Of a stretch of DNA of 45,938 nucleotides, positions 13,068 through 20,387 are shown one piece after another. Made by a program: the position numbers and the translations under genes. Origin of the DNA: a virus; IMG/VR virus record IMGVR_UViG_3300045282_000043, positions 1 to 45,938 of that record; one strand, given 5' to 3'. The first letter of the stretch is position 1. Every line of letters begins with the position of its first letter. The notes beneath the pieces are model-generated. The model made no database searches. It was not told where the DNA came from and saw nothing but the letters and a program-made list of their open reading frames with translations.

Positions 13068-13294
13068 TAGTAGCTTCTGAGCATAAAAGAGATATAGGAA
13101 AAATATATACTGCACATATAACTGATACGAATGGAAAATATTTTGATATGAGACTTTTAGTTATAAAAGAATCTACATGAGAAGAATACATTAAAGAAAT
13201 ATTAAAAAATAGTGATAGATATACTACTTTAGATCATTTAAAACAAACTAGAGCTTATTATGTTCCATATTTTTATGAAGTTCACACAGATTAA
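13064..13294 (+). pseudogene. Small ORF interrupted by an in-frame TGA
   Basis: ATG 13064 overlaps the nuclease stop as ATGA. The frame runs 38 codons to TGA (13178-13180), then continues open for 37 more codons to TAA at 13292. Both halves look like ordinary coding sequence for this phage (ending AYYVPYFYEVHTD). TGA is a normal stop elsewhere in this genome, so either a point nonsense mutation, a sequencing error or read-through is involved. The product is not recognised. Confidence 0.55.
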
Positions 13295-13367
13295 AACTTC
13301 TCGTTTGCTGGCCGTTGTGTACTATTGAAAGTGGATAGAGTCAACAGTAGCGCCGCAGGCGAGAATA

Positions 13368-13426
13368 GAGAGAGCCGCAAGCACACACGAACCTATCAAT
13401 AGAGTTCTGGTCTTAGCGGCTCTCTC
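13368..13426 (+). other. Long-armed stem-loop upstream of the tRNA gene
   Basis: GAGAGAGCCGC (13368-13378) pairs perfectly with GCGGCTCTCTC (13416-13426) around a 37-base loop. It ends 11 bases before the tRNA acceptor stem. It does not fold as a tRNA. It may be a transcript processing signal or a small RNA. The 13295-13437 gap otherwise shows no gene. Confidence 0.5.
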
Positions 13427-13437
13427 GAATCGTTTAT

Positions 13438-13522
13438 GCCAGCATGGTGGAACTGGAAATACACTTGAGACTTAAAATCTCACGCCTTAAATGGATTGAG
13501 GGTTCGACTCCCTCTGCTGGCA
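13438..13522 (+). tRNA. tRNA-Leu (UAA anticodon)
   Basis: A complete cloverleaf. The 7-bp acceptor stem is GCCAGCA/TGCTGGC (13438-13444 and 13515-13521). The D arm is GTG/CAC, the anticodon stem is TGAGA/TCTCA with loop CTTAAAA (anticodon 13473-13475), and the T arm is GAGGG/CCCTC with loop TTCGACT. A long variable arm is present, as expected for Leu. CCA is not encoded. It would read UUA codons, which are very common in this AT-rich genome. Confidence 0.95.
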
Positions 13523-13538
13523 CTAATAGGAGGATAAG

Positions 13539-13733
13539 ATGGTAGTAATTCTCAAGATGGAAGATGGTTATCAGAGATTAGTTAATACAGATCATATATT
13601 ATATTCATTTAAAAGAGGAGATGGTGATTATGGGTTATTAATGACAGATAAATCTAAAGTTTGGTTGACTTGGAGAGAATTCGATCAATTAGTCACAGCT
13701 ATAGCAAAGGGTTCTGATGGCAAAGACGGCTGA
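13539..13733 (+). CDS. Hypothetical protein (64 aa)
   Basis: Not recognised. AGGAGG at ideal distance supports the start. The short protein has alternating charged and aromatic residues and a WLTWREFDQLVTAI helix near the end. It overlaps the following zinc protein gene by 17 bases. Confidence 0.55.
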   Translation: MVVILKMEDGYQRLVNTDHILYSFKRGDGDYGLLMTDKSKVWLTWREFDQLVTAIAKGSDGKDG

Positions 13734-14079
13734 AAAGCACATTCACAAGTTCAAACGATTAACATACAAGAGTGGAAATACTGTATTCTTTTGTGTTGAT
13801 GCAGACTGTAATAAGAAACTCAATACATCATTAGCTCTTGGAAAGCGTTCTATTTGCTGGCGTTGCGGAGAGCCTTTCATTCTAACAGAATATTCATTAA
13901 GATTGGCTAAACCGCATTGCGACAGTTGTCACAAGCCGAAGAATGATTCTAGAAAAGAATTTTTACCTGATTTAAAATCAATGGAAGAACATGTTACGAA
14001 TCTTAATGGTCCGCTAACACTAGCAGAACGATTGCAGATGGCAGTTAAGCCTGCGCAACCAGAAGAGGATGAATTATGA
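13717..14079 (+). CDS. Zinc-binding protein with three Cys pairs (120 aa)
   Basis: Residues 26-73 contain CVDADC, CWRCGEPF and CDSCHKPK, consistent with one or two zinc ribbons. A short acidic helical tail follows. I associate this type with phage hypothetical proteins near recombination genes. It is coupled to the next gene by ATGA. Nucleic-acid binding is likely but the role is unknown. Confidence 0.6.
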   Translation: MAKTAEKHIHKFKRLTYKSGNTVFFCVDADCNKKLNTSLALGKRSICWRCGEPFILTEYSLRLAKPHCDSCHKPKNDSRKEFLPDLKSMEEHVTNLNGPLTLAERLQMAVKPAQPEEDEL

Positions 14080-14267
14080 AAAAGAAAGCTCTAATTCAGA
14101 GACTTGAAGAAGTCTCATATGCAATGGATTCTTATCCACAAGATGTTACCTTAGTAACAGCAGTAAAAGAATTAAGAGATATTCAAAATAGATTAGATGA
14201 AATTATTAATGAGATTGAAGATGAAGGAGTTAGCGAAGAAGAAAAAGTAGAAATTAATGAAGGCTAG
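14076..14267 (+). CDS. Small acidic coiled-coil protein (63 aa)
   Basis: A single amphipathic helical protein with a strongly acidic end (EIEDEGVSEEEK). It is coupled by overlap at both ends, to the zinc protein and to the RecA-like ATPase, so it may be a subunit or adaptor for either. No family is recognised. Confidence 0.55.
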   Translation: MKKKALIQRLEEVSYAMDSYPQDVTLVTAVKELRDIQNRLDEIINEIEDEGVSEEEKVEINEG

Positions 14268-15147
14268 TAACATATCTCTTAACGGCCCATATTCTTTCTT
14301 ATTTAAAAGTCCTTTTGGATTCGGTAAGACCTTAGCGGCTGCTAGCTTCGCATTAGAAGGACCAGTTTATCTATCGTATTGGGATAAGAAAAGTCCAATA
14401 GAGTTACAGACTTATTTCACTGAGAAGAGATTTGGCTCCTTAGCAAAGAAGATATTAGATAACATTGAATACGATGTCTATGACTCTTCTAATGCAGGAG
14501 ATTATTTGAATAAAATTATTGGATTCTTGGATGATTGTAGATACTTTGCTATTATAAATGATTCTATTACATTTATGACTTCTAGTGCAGTAAATTGGTC
14601 ATTGAATTTTGGTAAGAATCAACGTGTGATGAAGAAGATGAAAGATGTTATTCCAGATTTTGACCAATATAAAGTTGAAACATCTCTTGTTAGTCAATGC
14701 ATAGATCTCTCCCGTAAACTTCCTTGTCATGTTATCTGGACAGCACATCCATTATCGGGAATATCCGTTAGCGGCTCCGGAGCTTCTATGGTAGTTAGTA
14801 AAACTAATCCTATTGTATCATATGGTTCTAAAGTTGCTAGTTTAGTTCCTGGTTCATTCACTGAAATATATCATTTCTCTCAGCGTTCAGATTTTGCTTC
14901 TGGTAGCACCAATAAAAGATATTTAGTAGCTACAGAAGCTATCGGTGATGAGTTTGCTAAGAGTCCTCTTCTAGGTGATTACGTTAAGGAATTTGATATA
15001 ACTAACAAGTTATTTTATCAAGTATGGAAAGAGCTATTAGACAAATCAAGAGGTATTGAGCATAAGAAGTTAGATGAAGAAGAAGTAAGGAATCAATTAA
15101 ACAATCCATTTAGTAAACCAGCAGAAGCAGGAGGTTGGAAAGTCTGA
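14257..15147 (+). CDS. RecA-like ATPase (Sak4/AAA_24-type)
   Basis: A 296-residue ATPase. The Walker A variant SPFGFGKT (residues 18-25) and a likely Walker B near YFAIINDS are visible, with HVIWTAHP as a sensor-like strand. Phage proteins of this type act in single-strand annealing or recombination with an ssDNA-binding protein, which is encoded 0.6 kb downstream. The C-terminal NNPFSKPAEAGGWKV carries a version of the NPF motif found in other proteins here. Confidence 0.75.
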   Translation: MKASNISLNGPYSFLFKSPFGFGKTLAAASFALEGPVYLSYWDKKSPIELQTYFTEKRFGSLAKKILDNIEYDVYDSSNAGDYLNKIIGFLDDCRYFAIINDSITFMTSSAVNWSLNFGKNQRVMKKMKDVIPDFDQYKVETSLVSQCIDLSRKLPCHVIWTAHPLSGISVSGSGASMVVSKTNPIVSYGSKVASLVPGSFTEIYHFSQRSDFASGSTNKRYLVATEAIGDEFAKSPLLGDYVKEFDITNKLFYQVWKELLDKSRGIEHKKLDEEEVRNQLNNPFSKPAEAGGWKV

Positions 15148-15383
15148 TGTCTGATGAAGTATACGATAGTTCAGAGAAGCCTTATCCAATAGAAACAGCT
15201 AATCAATTATCTGATAGAGTAGCAGGAGGACGTTTGCGTAATCCACCTGTTAGATTAGTAGTAACTGAACAAATTAAAGATTTAGAAAAAGAAATTAAAG
15301 CTCGTAAGGATTTGCTAGATGCGTTAGATGCTAATCCTGGTGTAGAAGGTGTATTAGATAAAATGAGAAAGTTGCATATTTAA
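15147..15383 (+). CDS. Small coiled-coil protein (78 aa)
   Basis: ATG 15147 overlaps the stop of the ATPase gene. A TTG upstream is less likely. The N-terminus is polar and probably unstructured. Residues 37-78 form a charged helix (EQIKDLEKEIKARKDLLDAL). Its position between the RecA-like ATPase and the ssDNA-binding protein suggests an accessory role. It is not recognised. Confidence 0.55.
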   Translation: MSDEVYDSSEKPYPIETANQLSDRVAGGRLRNPPVRLVVTEQIKDLEKEIKARKDLLDALDANPGVEGVLDKMRKLHI

Positions 15384-15389
15384 TAATCA

Positions 15390-15731
15390 ATGGAAGATAT
15401 AACTACGTGTTATGAAAGAGGGGGTCAACCAGAATGGGATAATAATGATTATCAGAGAGACTTCACTTGGTTAGGAATAAGGAGAGATTTGCTCACAATG
15501 CCAAAATATCCAATTCCAGAAGATGTTAGAAAGCAACTAGAGAATAGCTATACATATCATGCTCCTAAAGGAGATCAACCAGAAAGATATGTCCTTATTA
15601 GAGATAAAGCTAAAGAGTTAGCAATAGTTATTTGTGAGAATAGTCCTGCTAGCAGAGAACGTAGTATTGGATTAACAGATTTAGAGAAAGTAGTGACTAT
15701 GGTTAATAAGGCTATTGCTTGTAATGAATAA
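15390..15731 (+). CDS. Acb2/Tad1-like helical-hairpin protein, anti-defence candidate
   Basis: Residues 50-113 (YTYHAPKGDQPERYVLIRDKAK, then SPASRERSIGLTDLEKVV, ending NKAIACN) match, from memory, the phage family now annotated Acb2/Tad1 hairpin domain. Acb2 proteins bind cyclic oligonucleotide signals and block CBASS immunity. Tad1 does the same for Thoeris signals. Residues 1-48 are an additional N-terminal part I do not recognise. The assignment rests on the YH.P...Q..RY..IR..AK pattern and the SRE.S motif, and ligand specificity cannot be told from this. Confidence 0.65.
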   Translation: MEDITTCYERGGQPEWDNNDYQRDFTWLGIRRDLLTMPKYPIPEDVRKQLENSYTYHAPKGDQPERYVLIRDKAKELAIVICENSPASRERSIGLTDLEKVVTMVNKAIACNE

Positions 15732-15772
15732 CAATCCATCCACAAACCAACAACACCGAAGGTGAAACAACC

Positions 15773-16153
15773 ATGCGCGCAATCTTGACGCCCGATGACT
15801 TGAAACGCGGTGATCTCGTAGAAACTACTTGGCATCCAGCTGAAATCGTTGATTACAACGAGAAGGCTGCTGATACCGATGGTTCTACTAATTGTATTTT
15901 CCAGTTTAAGATTATTGATGGAGCCGGTAAGGGCGTAGTCTGTACGAAGTTATTCAATGAGAAGGCTCTTGGATTTGGTAAGACTCTATGGGCTACGTTG
16001 AAGTTTCCATATGATCCTGTTAAAGGCTACGAATTGAGTTCTGAACTTTTCAAGCAGACTATCGGGCATAAACTTATGATTTATATTAAGCGTGGAAAAA
16101 GCAACAAAGGAAATGAGTTCAACGATGTTGCCGATTTCAAGCCTATGGTTTAG
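15773..16153 (+). CDS. Single-stranded DNA-binding protein, OB-fold (DUF669-like)
   Basis: A 126-residue protein with beta-rich segments (FQFKIIDGAGKGVVCTKLF, KLMIYIKRGKSNKGNEFNDV) typical of phage OB-fold DNA-binding proteins of the DUF669 type. The neighbours (RecA-like ATPase, polymerase) support ssDNA binding. It has a clear AAGGTGA ribosome site and G+C-richer codons than nearby genes, which would fit the large amounts needed. A stem-loop follows the gene. It lacks the acidic C-terminal tip of bacterial SSB. Confidence 0.65.
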   Translation: MRAILTPDDLKRGDLVETTWHPAEIVDYNEKAADTDGSTNCIFQFKIIDGAGKGVVCTKLFNEKALGFGKTLWATLKFPYDPVKGYELSSELFKQTIGHKLMIYIKRGKSNKGNEFNDVADFKPMV

Positions 16154-16161
16154 CTAGCTCT

Positions 16162-16203
16162 GTTGCCGGAGTGATAAATCATCATCATTCCGGCAACTCT
16201 TCT
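16162..16203 (+). terminator. Terminator-like hairpin after the ssDNA-binding protein gene
   Basis: GTTGCCGGA (16162-16170) and TCCGGCAAC (16189-16197) form a perfect 9-bp G+C-rich stem, followed by TCTTCT. The T-run is weak, so termination is probably partial. This would leave abundant mRNA for the binding protein and less for the polymerase. Confidence 0.6.
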
Positions 16204-16214
16204 ACGGAGAACAG

Positions 16215-16481
16215 ATGACCAATCAACACGAACCAAAGTGGATGACAAAGGCAAAGGAGACATATAATTATCACAGAGTTAAGATGCTAGCTAATGATAA
16301 ATGGACGACTATTCAAACAGCAAGATTATTGAGACGTTCGATAGGCTCTATCAGTGAAGATCTTATGTTAGCAAGAGCTTGTAAAGATCATGAAGAAAGA
16401 TTAAAGAAGTTTGATTATCAATATGAAGCTCTTGATTGGATTAGAGAAAAAGAAAAAGAAAGAAAGACTTCGAGTTTGTGA
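16215..16481 (+). CDS. HTH-containing small protein (88 aa)
   Basis: Residues 30-55 (WTTIQTARLLRRSIGSISEDLMLARAC) fit a helix-turn-helix of the kind that reads a DNA site. The C-terminus is very charged (REKEKERK). It lies just before the polymerase gene and could regulate transcription. The family is not certain. Confidence 0.55.
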   Translation: MTNQHEPKWMTKAKETYNYHRVKMLANDKWTTIQTARLLRRSIGSISEDLMLARACKDHEERLKKFDYQYEALDWIREKEKERKTSSL

Positions 16482-16702
16482 TGCCTTCACATCAGGAACG
16501 AGTAAAAGAGAATTACAAAGATATTATTGTACACAAATATATAGTAGAAATCTTTATGAATGAAACTGATTCTATCTTATTACATGATGTTTTATTTGTT
16601 GCCTTCGTTTCTGATATTTGTAAGATAACTAGATTATTTGATGAACCAATATTTAATTTAAATGAAGTTCACAAAATAGATATTAAACTCCAGAAAAGCT
16701 AA
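16481..16702 (+). CDS. Hypothetical protein (73 aa)
   Basis: Not recognised. ATG 16481 is used; a GTG immediately before it is possible. The protein is hydrophobic in the middle (SILLHDVLFVAFVSDI) but too short and mixed to call a membrane protein. The stop overlaps the polymerase start by one base. Confidence 0.5.
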   Translation: MPSHQERVKENYKDIIVHKYIVEIFMNETDSILLHDVLFVAFVSDICKITRLFDEPIFNLNEVHKIDIKLQKS

Positions 16703-19179
16703 TGCCAGTTTATGTACCCGGCATCGGCTCCGTCACTCCACAGCTTCTAATCGTTGGGGAAGCACCTGGAAAATATGAAGATGAAACAGGTATTCCATTC
16801 GTTGGACCAGCTGGTAAAATTCTTGATGATTGTTTATTTAAGGCTGGAATACGGCGCTCTGATACTTATATTACTAATGTTATCAAGTATAGACCTCCTC
16901 TCAACGATCTCAAAAAGTTACATCTCATTGGCGTTAGCATCGACGACTCGATACGAGAGCTTTGGGATAACGAGATTAATAAACTTCATCCTAATTGCAT
17001 TTTGGCTGTTGGCGATCTGGCATTACAGGCAGTATGTGGTGTTACTGGTATTCTTAACTATCGTGGCTCTATTCTTACAGCTAGAGACGGAATAACAAAG
17101 GTTGTAGCAACTATTCATCCAGCAGCGTTGTTTAGTCATGGAGCTACAGAGGACTCCGACGCTAAAGGTGGATTGAGTTGGGTTTGGTTGAAGGTAATAG
17201 AAGCAGATATTATTCGAGCCGCTGAGGAATCATTAACTAAGACTATAATTCTTCCAGATAGAACTCTATCGATAGCCCACAACAGTTTAGATGCTCATAG
17301 GTTCTTTCGTGAATATTCATCACTCGACAAAGCAGCTGTTGATATTGAGTCTATCAATTGCGTACCTGTCTGTGTGGGTTTCGCTTTCAACAAACATCAC
17401 GCTATCTCAATACCTCTCTTACGTAATATTGGTTCTCATATTCTTACTGATATGAGTGACAATGAACTCGACGAATGTTGGAGAATGATTGATGAACAAC
17501 TCAGACGAGTTGGAATTATTGGACACAATTTCATGTATGATGAATACAAATTATCACTTATTGGATATGAATGTCCATCTGTTATTAGTGACACCCTCAT
17601 TAAAACTAGAGTTATCTTTCCTGAGCTCCCCGATAAAAGACTCTGTGTCGTTAGTTCTCTCTGGACCAGAGAACCGTATTATAAAGACGATGGAAAAGAG
17701 TTCAAAATTGGAAAGATTAAATTTGATAAATTTCTTGAATACAATGCTAGAGACTGTGCTGTTGAATTTGAAGTAGATGAAGCACAAGAGGCTGACTTAG
17801 ATGATCTAAGTGAGAAGTTTTCGGTGCCGCTACGATCCTATTACTATGATTATATGATGAAGAAGCATAAGTTATATTTGAAATTTCAGATGACAGGTAA
17901 GAGAGTTGATGTTGCTAGAAAGAGAGAATTATTAATCAAATACACAGAGATGGCTAGAGTAGTTCACGAGCGAGTCTGCGAGCGCGTGGGTGATGATATA
18001 AATGTTAAATCATATCCACAAGTATTCAATTTGTTATATAAAATCATGAAGTTTAAAGTTAGAAAGAGAGACCCAACCAGTGAAGATACCATTGTCTCCT
18101 TATTGGGTTCTTGTAAGAAAAAAGAATACAAACAGATCTTACAAGATCTTCTCGAAGAGCGTAGAATTAGAGATCAAAAATCTAGACAGATCTCTTTCCA
18201 TCCTGACTATGATGGAAGATGCAAATCAGCTTACAATATCTCAGCGACTGAAACTTGCAGGAGTTCTACTGGCATTCTTAAAAAGCCGCTCCGTCCAATC
18301 AAAATCGGTTTGGCGGACCATACTATTTCGGCGCATGGAAGATTAGGAAAAGATATTAAATCAATGTTTATTAAAGATGATGGAATGGTTATCCTAGCGG
18401 CTGATGCAAGTCAATGTCAAGCAAGAATTGTTGCAGTTCTCAGTGAAGATTGGGAATTGTTAGAAGCCTTCGATAAAGTCGATATACATAGACGAACGGC
18501 TGGATTGATATTTGGCTATACAAGTAAGTTAGAATTATCAGCAGATTTTAAACATCCAATAGTAGATAATTTAGCTAAAGATGGTCCAGAAAGATATACA
18601 GGTAAAACAACTAGACATGCTGGAAATTTTGATATGAAGAAGCATACTTTTATGATTAATTTTAATACTAATGCTCAGAAATATGAAATTCCTATGGATA
18701 TATCAGAATGGAGAGCTGGAGCAATGTTAGAATTATTTCACTCAGCTTCACCGAAACTTTCTTCTATCTTTTGGAGGGATATAAAAGATGCCATTGACTC
18801 TACTCGTGTTCTTATTGATCCTTTTGGTGGCGTTCGTATATTTAATGGTCGTATGGATGATCATTTATATGGAGAAGCGTATGCAAACATCCCACAAAGA
18901 ACAGAAGCTCACCTAGTTCAAAAAGCAGCATTAGCTATTGATGAAGAGTTAAAGGGTGATAAGGGATTTCTTTGGAGTCAGGAGAAACACGATGCTTTGT
19001 ATTTGCAAGCACCAGAAAACAATTGGATGCCGTACGCGAAACTCATGAAAAGAGAAATGGAAAGGCCAATAGATTTTCGGACATATTGCACGCTAAAGAG
19101 AGATTATGATCTTATAATCCCTTGTGAGTTGGAAATTAGTCACACAAATTATGCAGAGTTTGAGAAAATTAAATTATGA
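16702..19179 (+). CDS. Family A DNA polymerase fused to uracil-DNA glycosylase
   Basis: An 825-residue replicative polymerase. Residues 1-180 are a family 4/5-type UDG domain (GEAPG at 19-23, GIPFVGPAG, HPAAL at 139). The 3'-5' exonuclease follows (DIE at 214-216, IIGHNFMYDE, YNARD). In the PolA domain, motif A is DASQCQAR (D568), motif B is R631...K635...H639...F643, and motif C has HD (D764). Gln replaces the usual Glu of motif A, and motif C lacks the Glu after HD. SPO1-type polymerases, as I recall, share the UDG fusion. The UDG part could exclude or excise uracil during synthesis. Confidence 0.9.
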   Translation: MPVYVPGIGSVTPQLLIVGEAPGKYEDETGIPFVGPAGKILDDCLFKAGIRRSDTYITNVIKYRPPLNDLKKLHLIGVSIDDSIRELWDNEINKLHPNCILAVGDLALQAVCGVTGILNYRGSILTARDGITKVVATIHPAALFSHGATEDSDAKGGLSWVWLKVIEADIIRAAEESLTKTIILPDRTLSIAHNSLDAHRFFREYSSLDKAAVDIESINCVPVCVGFAFNKHHAISIPLLRNIGSHILTDMSDNELDECWRMIDEQLRRVGIIGHNFMYDEYKLSLIGYECPSVISDTLIKTRVIFPELPDKRLCVVSSLWTREPYYKDDGKEFKIGKIKFDKFLEYNARDCAVEFEVDEAQEADLDDLSEKFSVPLRSYYYDYMMKKHKLYLKFQMTGKRVDVARKRELLIKYTEMARVVHERVCERVGDDINVKSYPQVFNLLYKIMKFKVRKRDPTSEDTIVSLLGSCKKKEYKQILQDLLEERRIRDQKSRQISFHPDYDGRCKSAYNISATETCRSSTGILKKPLRPIKIGLADHTISAHGRLGKDIKSMFIKDDGMVILAADASQCQARIVAVLSEDWELLEAFDKVDIHRRTAGLIFGYTSKLELSADFKHPIVDNLAKDGPERYTGKTTRHAGNFDMKKHTFMINFNTNAQKYEIPMDISEWRAGAMLELFHSASPKLSSIFWRDIKDAIDSTRVLIDPFGGVRIFNGRMDDHLYGEAYANIPQRTEAHLVQKAALAIDEELKGDKGFLWSQEKHDALYLQAPENNWMPYAKLMKREMERPIDFRTYCTLKRDYDLIIPCELEISHTNYAEFEKIKL

Positions 19180-19592
19180 GAAAGTGTATTTTGAGAGACA
19201 ATGCAAATTCAGAATTTATTATTAAGGCTTCAGATAATAAGATAGAAATTAGCGCAGAAGGATTAGAATTTGGTGATGAATATCATACAATGCATGAACT
19301 TTATCAGCATAGGATGGCATTGACTATAGCATTATTTAATACTTTAAATGAAGATATAATGTGGGGTGATATTGAAGATGAAAAGAAAGTGATAAAATCA
19401 AAATTACATCACGATGGAACTATGTTTGAAGGTGGATATTTTATTGTAATGGCAATTACATCGGTAGGACAAATTAGTTATCATTATCATCTAAAACATT
19501 GGGATAAATTTAGAATTCCAGAAGTTGAACGTGCTCCACAATGGGATGGACACACATCATTAGATGTATTAGGTAGATTGGAGAAAATATGA
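19176..19592 (+). CDS. Hypothetical protein (138 aa)
   Basis: Not recognised. It is coupled to the polymerase stop by ATGA. The sequence is acidic and aromatic-rich, with alternating beta-like segments (GYFIVMAITSVGQISYHYHLKHW). The polymerase context suggests a replication accessory or a host-acting protein. No motif is visible. Confidence 0.55.
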   Translation: MRKCILRDNANSEFIIKASDNKIEISAEGLEFGDEYHTMHELYQHRMALTIALFNTLNEDIMWGDIEDEKKVIKSKLHHDGTMFEGGYFIVMAITSVGQISYHYHLKHWDKFRIPEVERAPQWDGHTSLDVLGRLEKI

Positions 19593-19801
19593 ACAACATG
19601 CTCGTTGAAAGAATTTTCATGTGGAAAGTAGAATGTATTCCTTGGGAGAAAGGACCAATTAAGAGTATGACTATACAAATAGTTGCTAAAGACAGGAAAG
19701 AAGCAGAATTGTTAGTGTTAGATCACGCATATAGATTTTTTGAACAAGATATGCACTATCTTTGGAATGAGTCTCTTGAAGGATATAGAAAGATAGGATG
19801 A
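19589..19801 (+). CDS. Hypothetical protein (70 aa)
   Basis: Not recognised. It starts in an ATGA overlap. The pattern FMWKVECIPWEKGPIKSMTIQIVAKDRKEAELL suggests a small beta-beta-alpha fold such as is found in many phage early proteins. Confidence 0.5.
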   Translation: MNNMLVERIFMWKVECIPWEKGPIKSMTIQIVAKDRKEAELLVLDHAYRFFEQDMHYLWNESLEGYRKIG

Positions 19802-19805
19802 AATT

Positions 19806-20012
19806 ATGATTATTCATCCTCCAAATGGTAGAGCATATTTAGTTCCACGTAGACGTAGTGATTCAGGTGTTGATTCAACAACTTGGATATATCACTGTTA
19901 TTTACAATTTAAAGAATTAATACAATCTAAAAAATGGGATGATGATTTAGTATTTATGTGGAGAGAAGATTTTAATGAATTATATAACAATTATCATCCA
20001 GAAAATAAATGA
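19806..20012 (+). CDS. Hypothetical protein (68 aa)
   Basis: Not recognised. It is short, basic at the start (PRRRSDSG) and aromatic-rich and acidic at the end. It is followed by an ATGA overlap with the next gene, within a run of small coupled genes between polymerase and helicase. Confidence 0.5.
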   Translation: MIIHPPNGRAYLVPRRRSDSGVDSTTWIYHCYLQFKELIQSKKWDDDLVFMWREDFNELYNNYHPENK

Positions 20013-20239
20013 CTAAAATTTGTTTAATCGCTGGCAACAGCGAAGAAGCCTATAGATTTGCTAGATTACAAAGTTTAGAACCTTCACAATGGTTTTATCC
20101 GAAGTCTCCAGATGAACTTCTATTCAAGACTAATTTCCATGTCATTGTAGTAGGAACGGCTGGACAGAATATGCCATCTAATTTATTTGAGAAGATATAT
20201 CAACTAGCTTTGCAAAGAGGAAAGATTGACCGAAGATAA
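20009..20239 (+). CDS. Small Rossmann-like phage protein (76 aa)
   Basis: MTKICLIAGNSEEAYRFARLQ and FHVIVVGTAGQNM resemble two beta-alpha units. I recall similar short proteins in other phages under hypothetical names, often with WFYP in the middle as here. Function is not known. It is coupled to both neighbours by overlap. Confidence 0.55.
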   Translation: MTKICLIAGNSEEAYRFARLQSLEPSQWFYPKSPDELLFKTNFHVIVVGTAGQNMPSNLFEKIYQLALQRGKIDRR

Positions 20240-20387
20240 TGAAAAAACTACAGTTCTATTTGTTACTAAGAGAGAATTGATAATATTAGTTAATGCAGCC
20301 GGAAGCAGCCAACCCAGTAAGGAGGATGAGATTGTACAATACAAACTCTATCACAAACTTCTTTCTAAGATAGAAGAGTTTAAGTGA
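20226..20387 (+). CDS. Small TTG-start protein (53 aa)
   Basis: TTG 20226 follows AGAGGAAAGA. The open frame ends with TGA 20385-20387, which overlaps the helicase GTG start as GTGA. Tight overlap on both sides supports translation. The sequence has a beta start (TTVLFVTKREL) and a helical end (QYKLYHKLLSKIEEF). It is easily missed because it lacks ATG. Function is unknown. Confidence 0.55.
   Translation: MTEDNEKTTVLFVTKRELIILVNAAGSSQPSKEDEIVQYKLYHKLLSKIEEFK

Noticed and set aside
13064-13294. Genome-wide reassignment of TGA
   Set aside because: Many genes end in TGA in tight ATGA overlaps, and other genes have no internal TGA, so TGA is a stop here.
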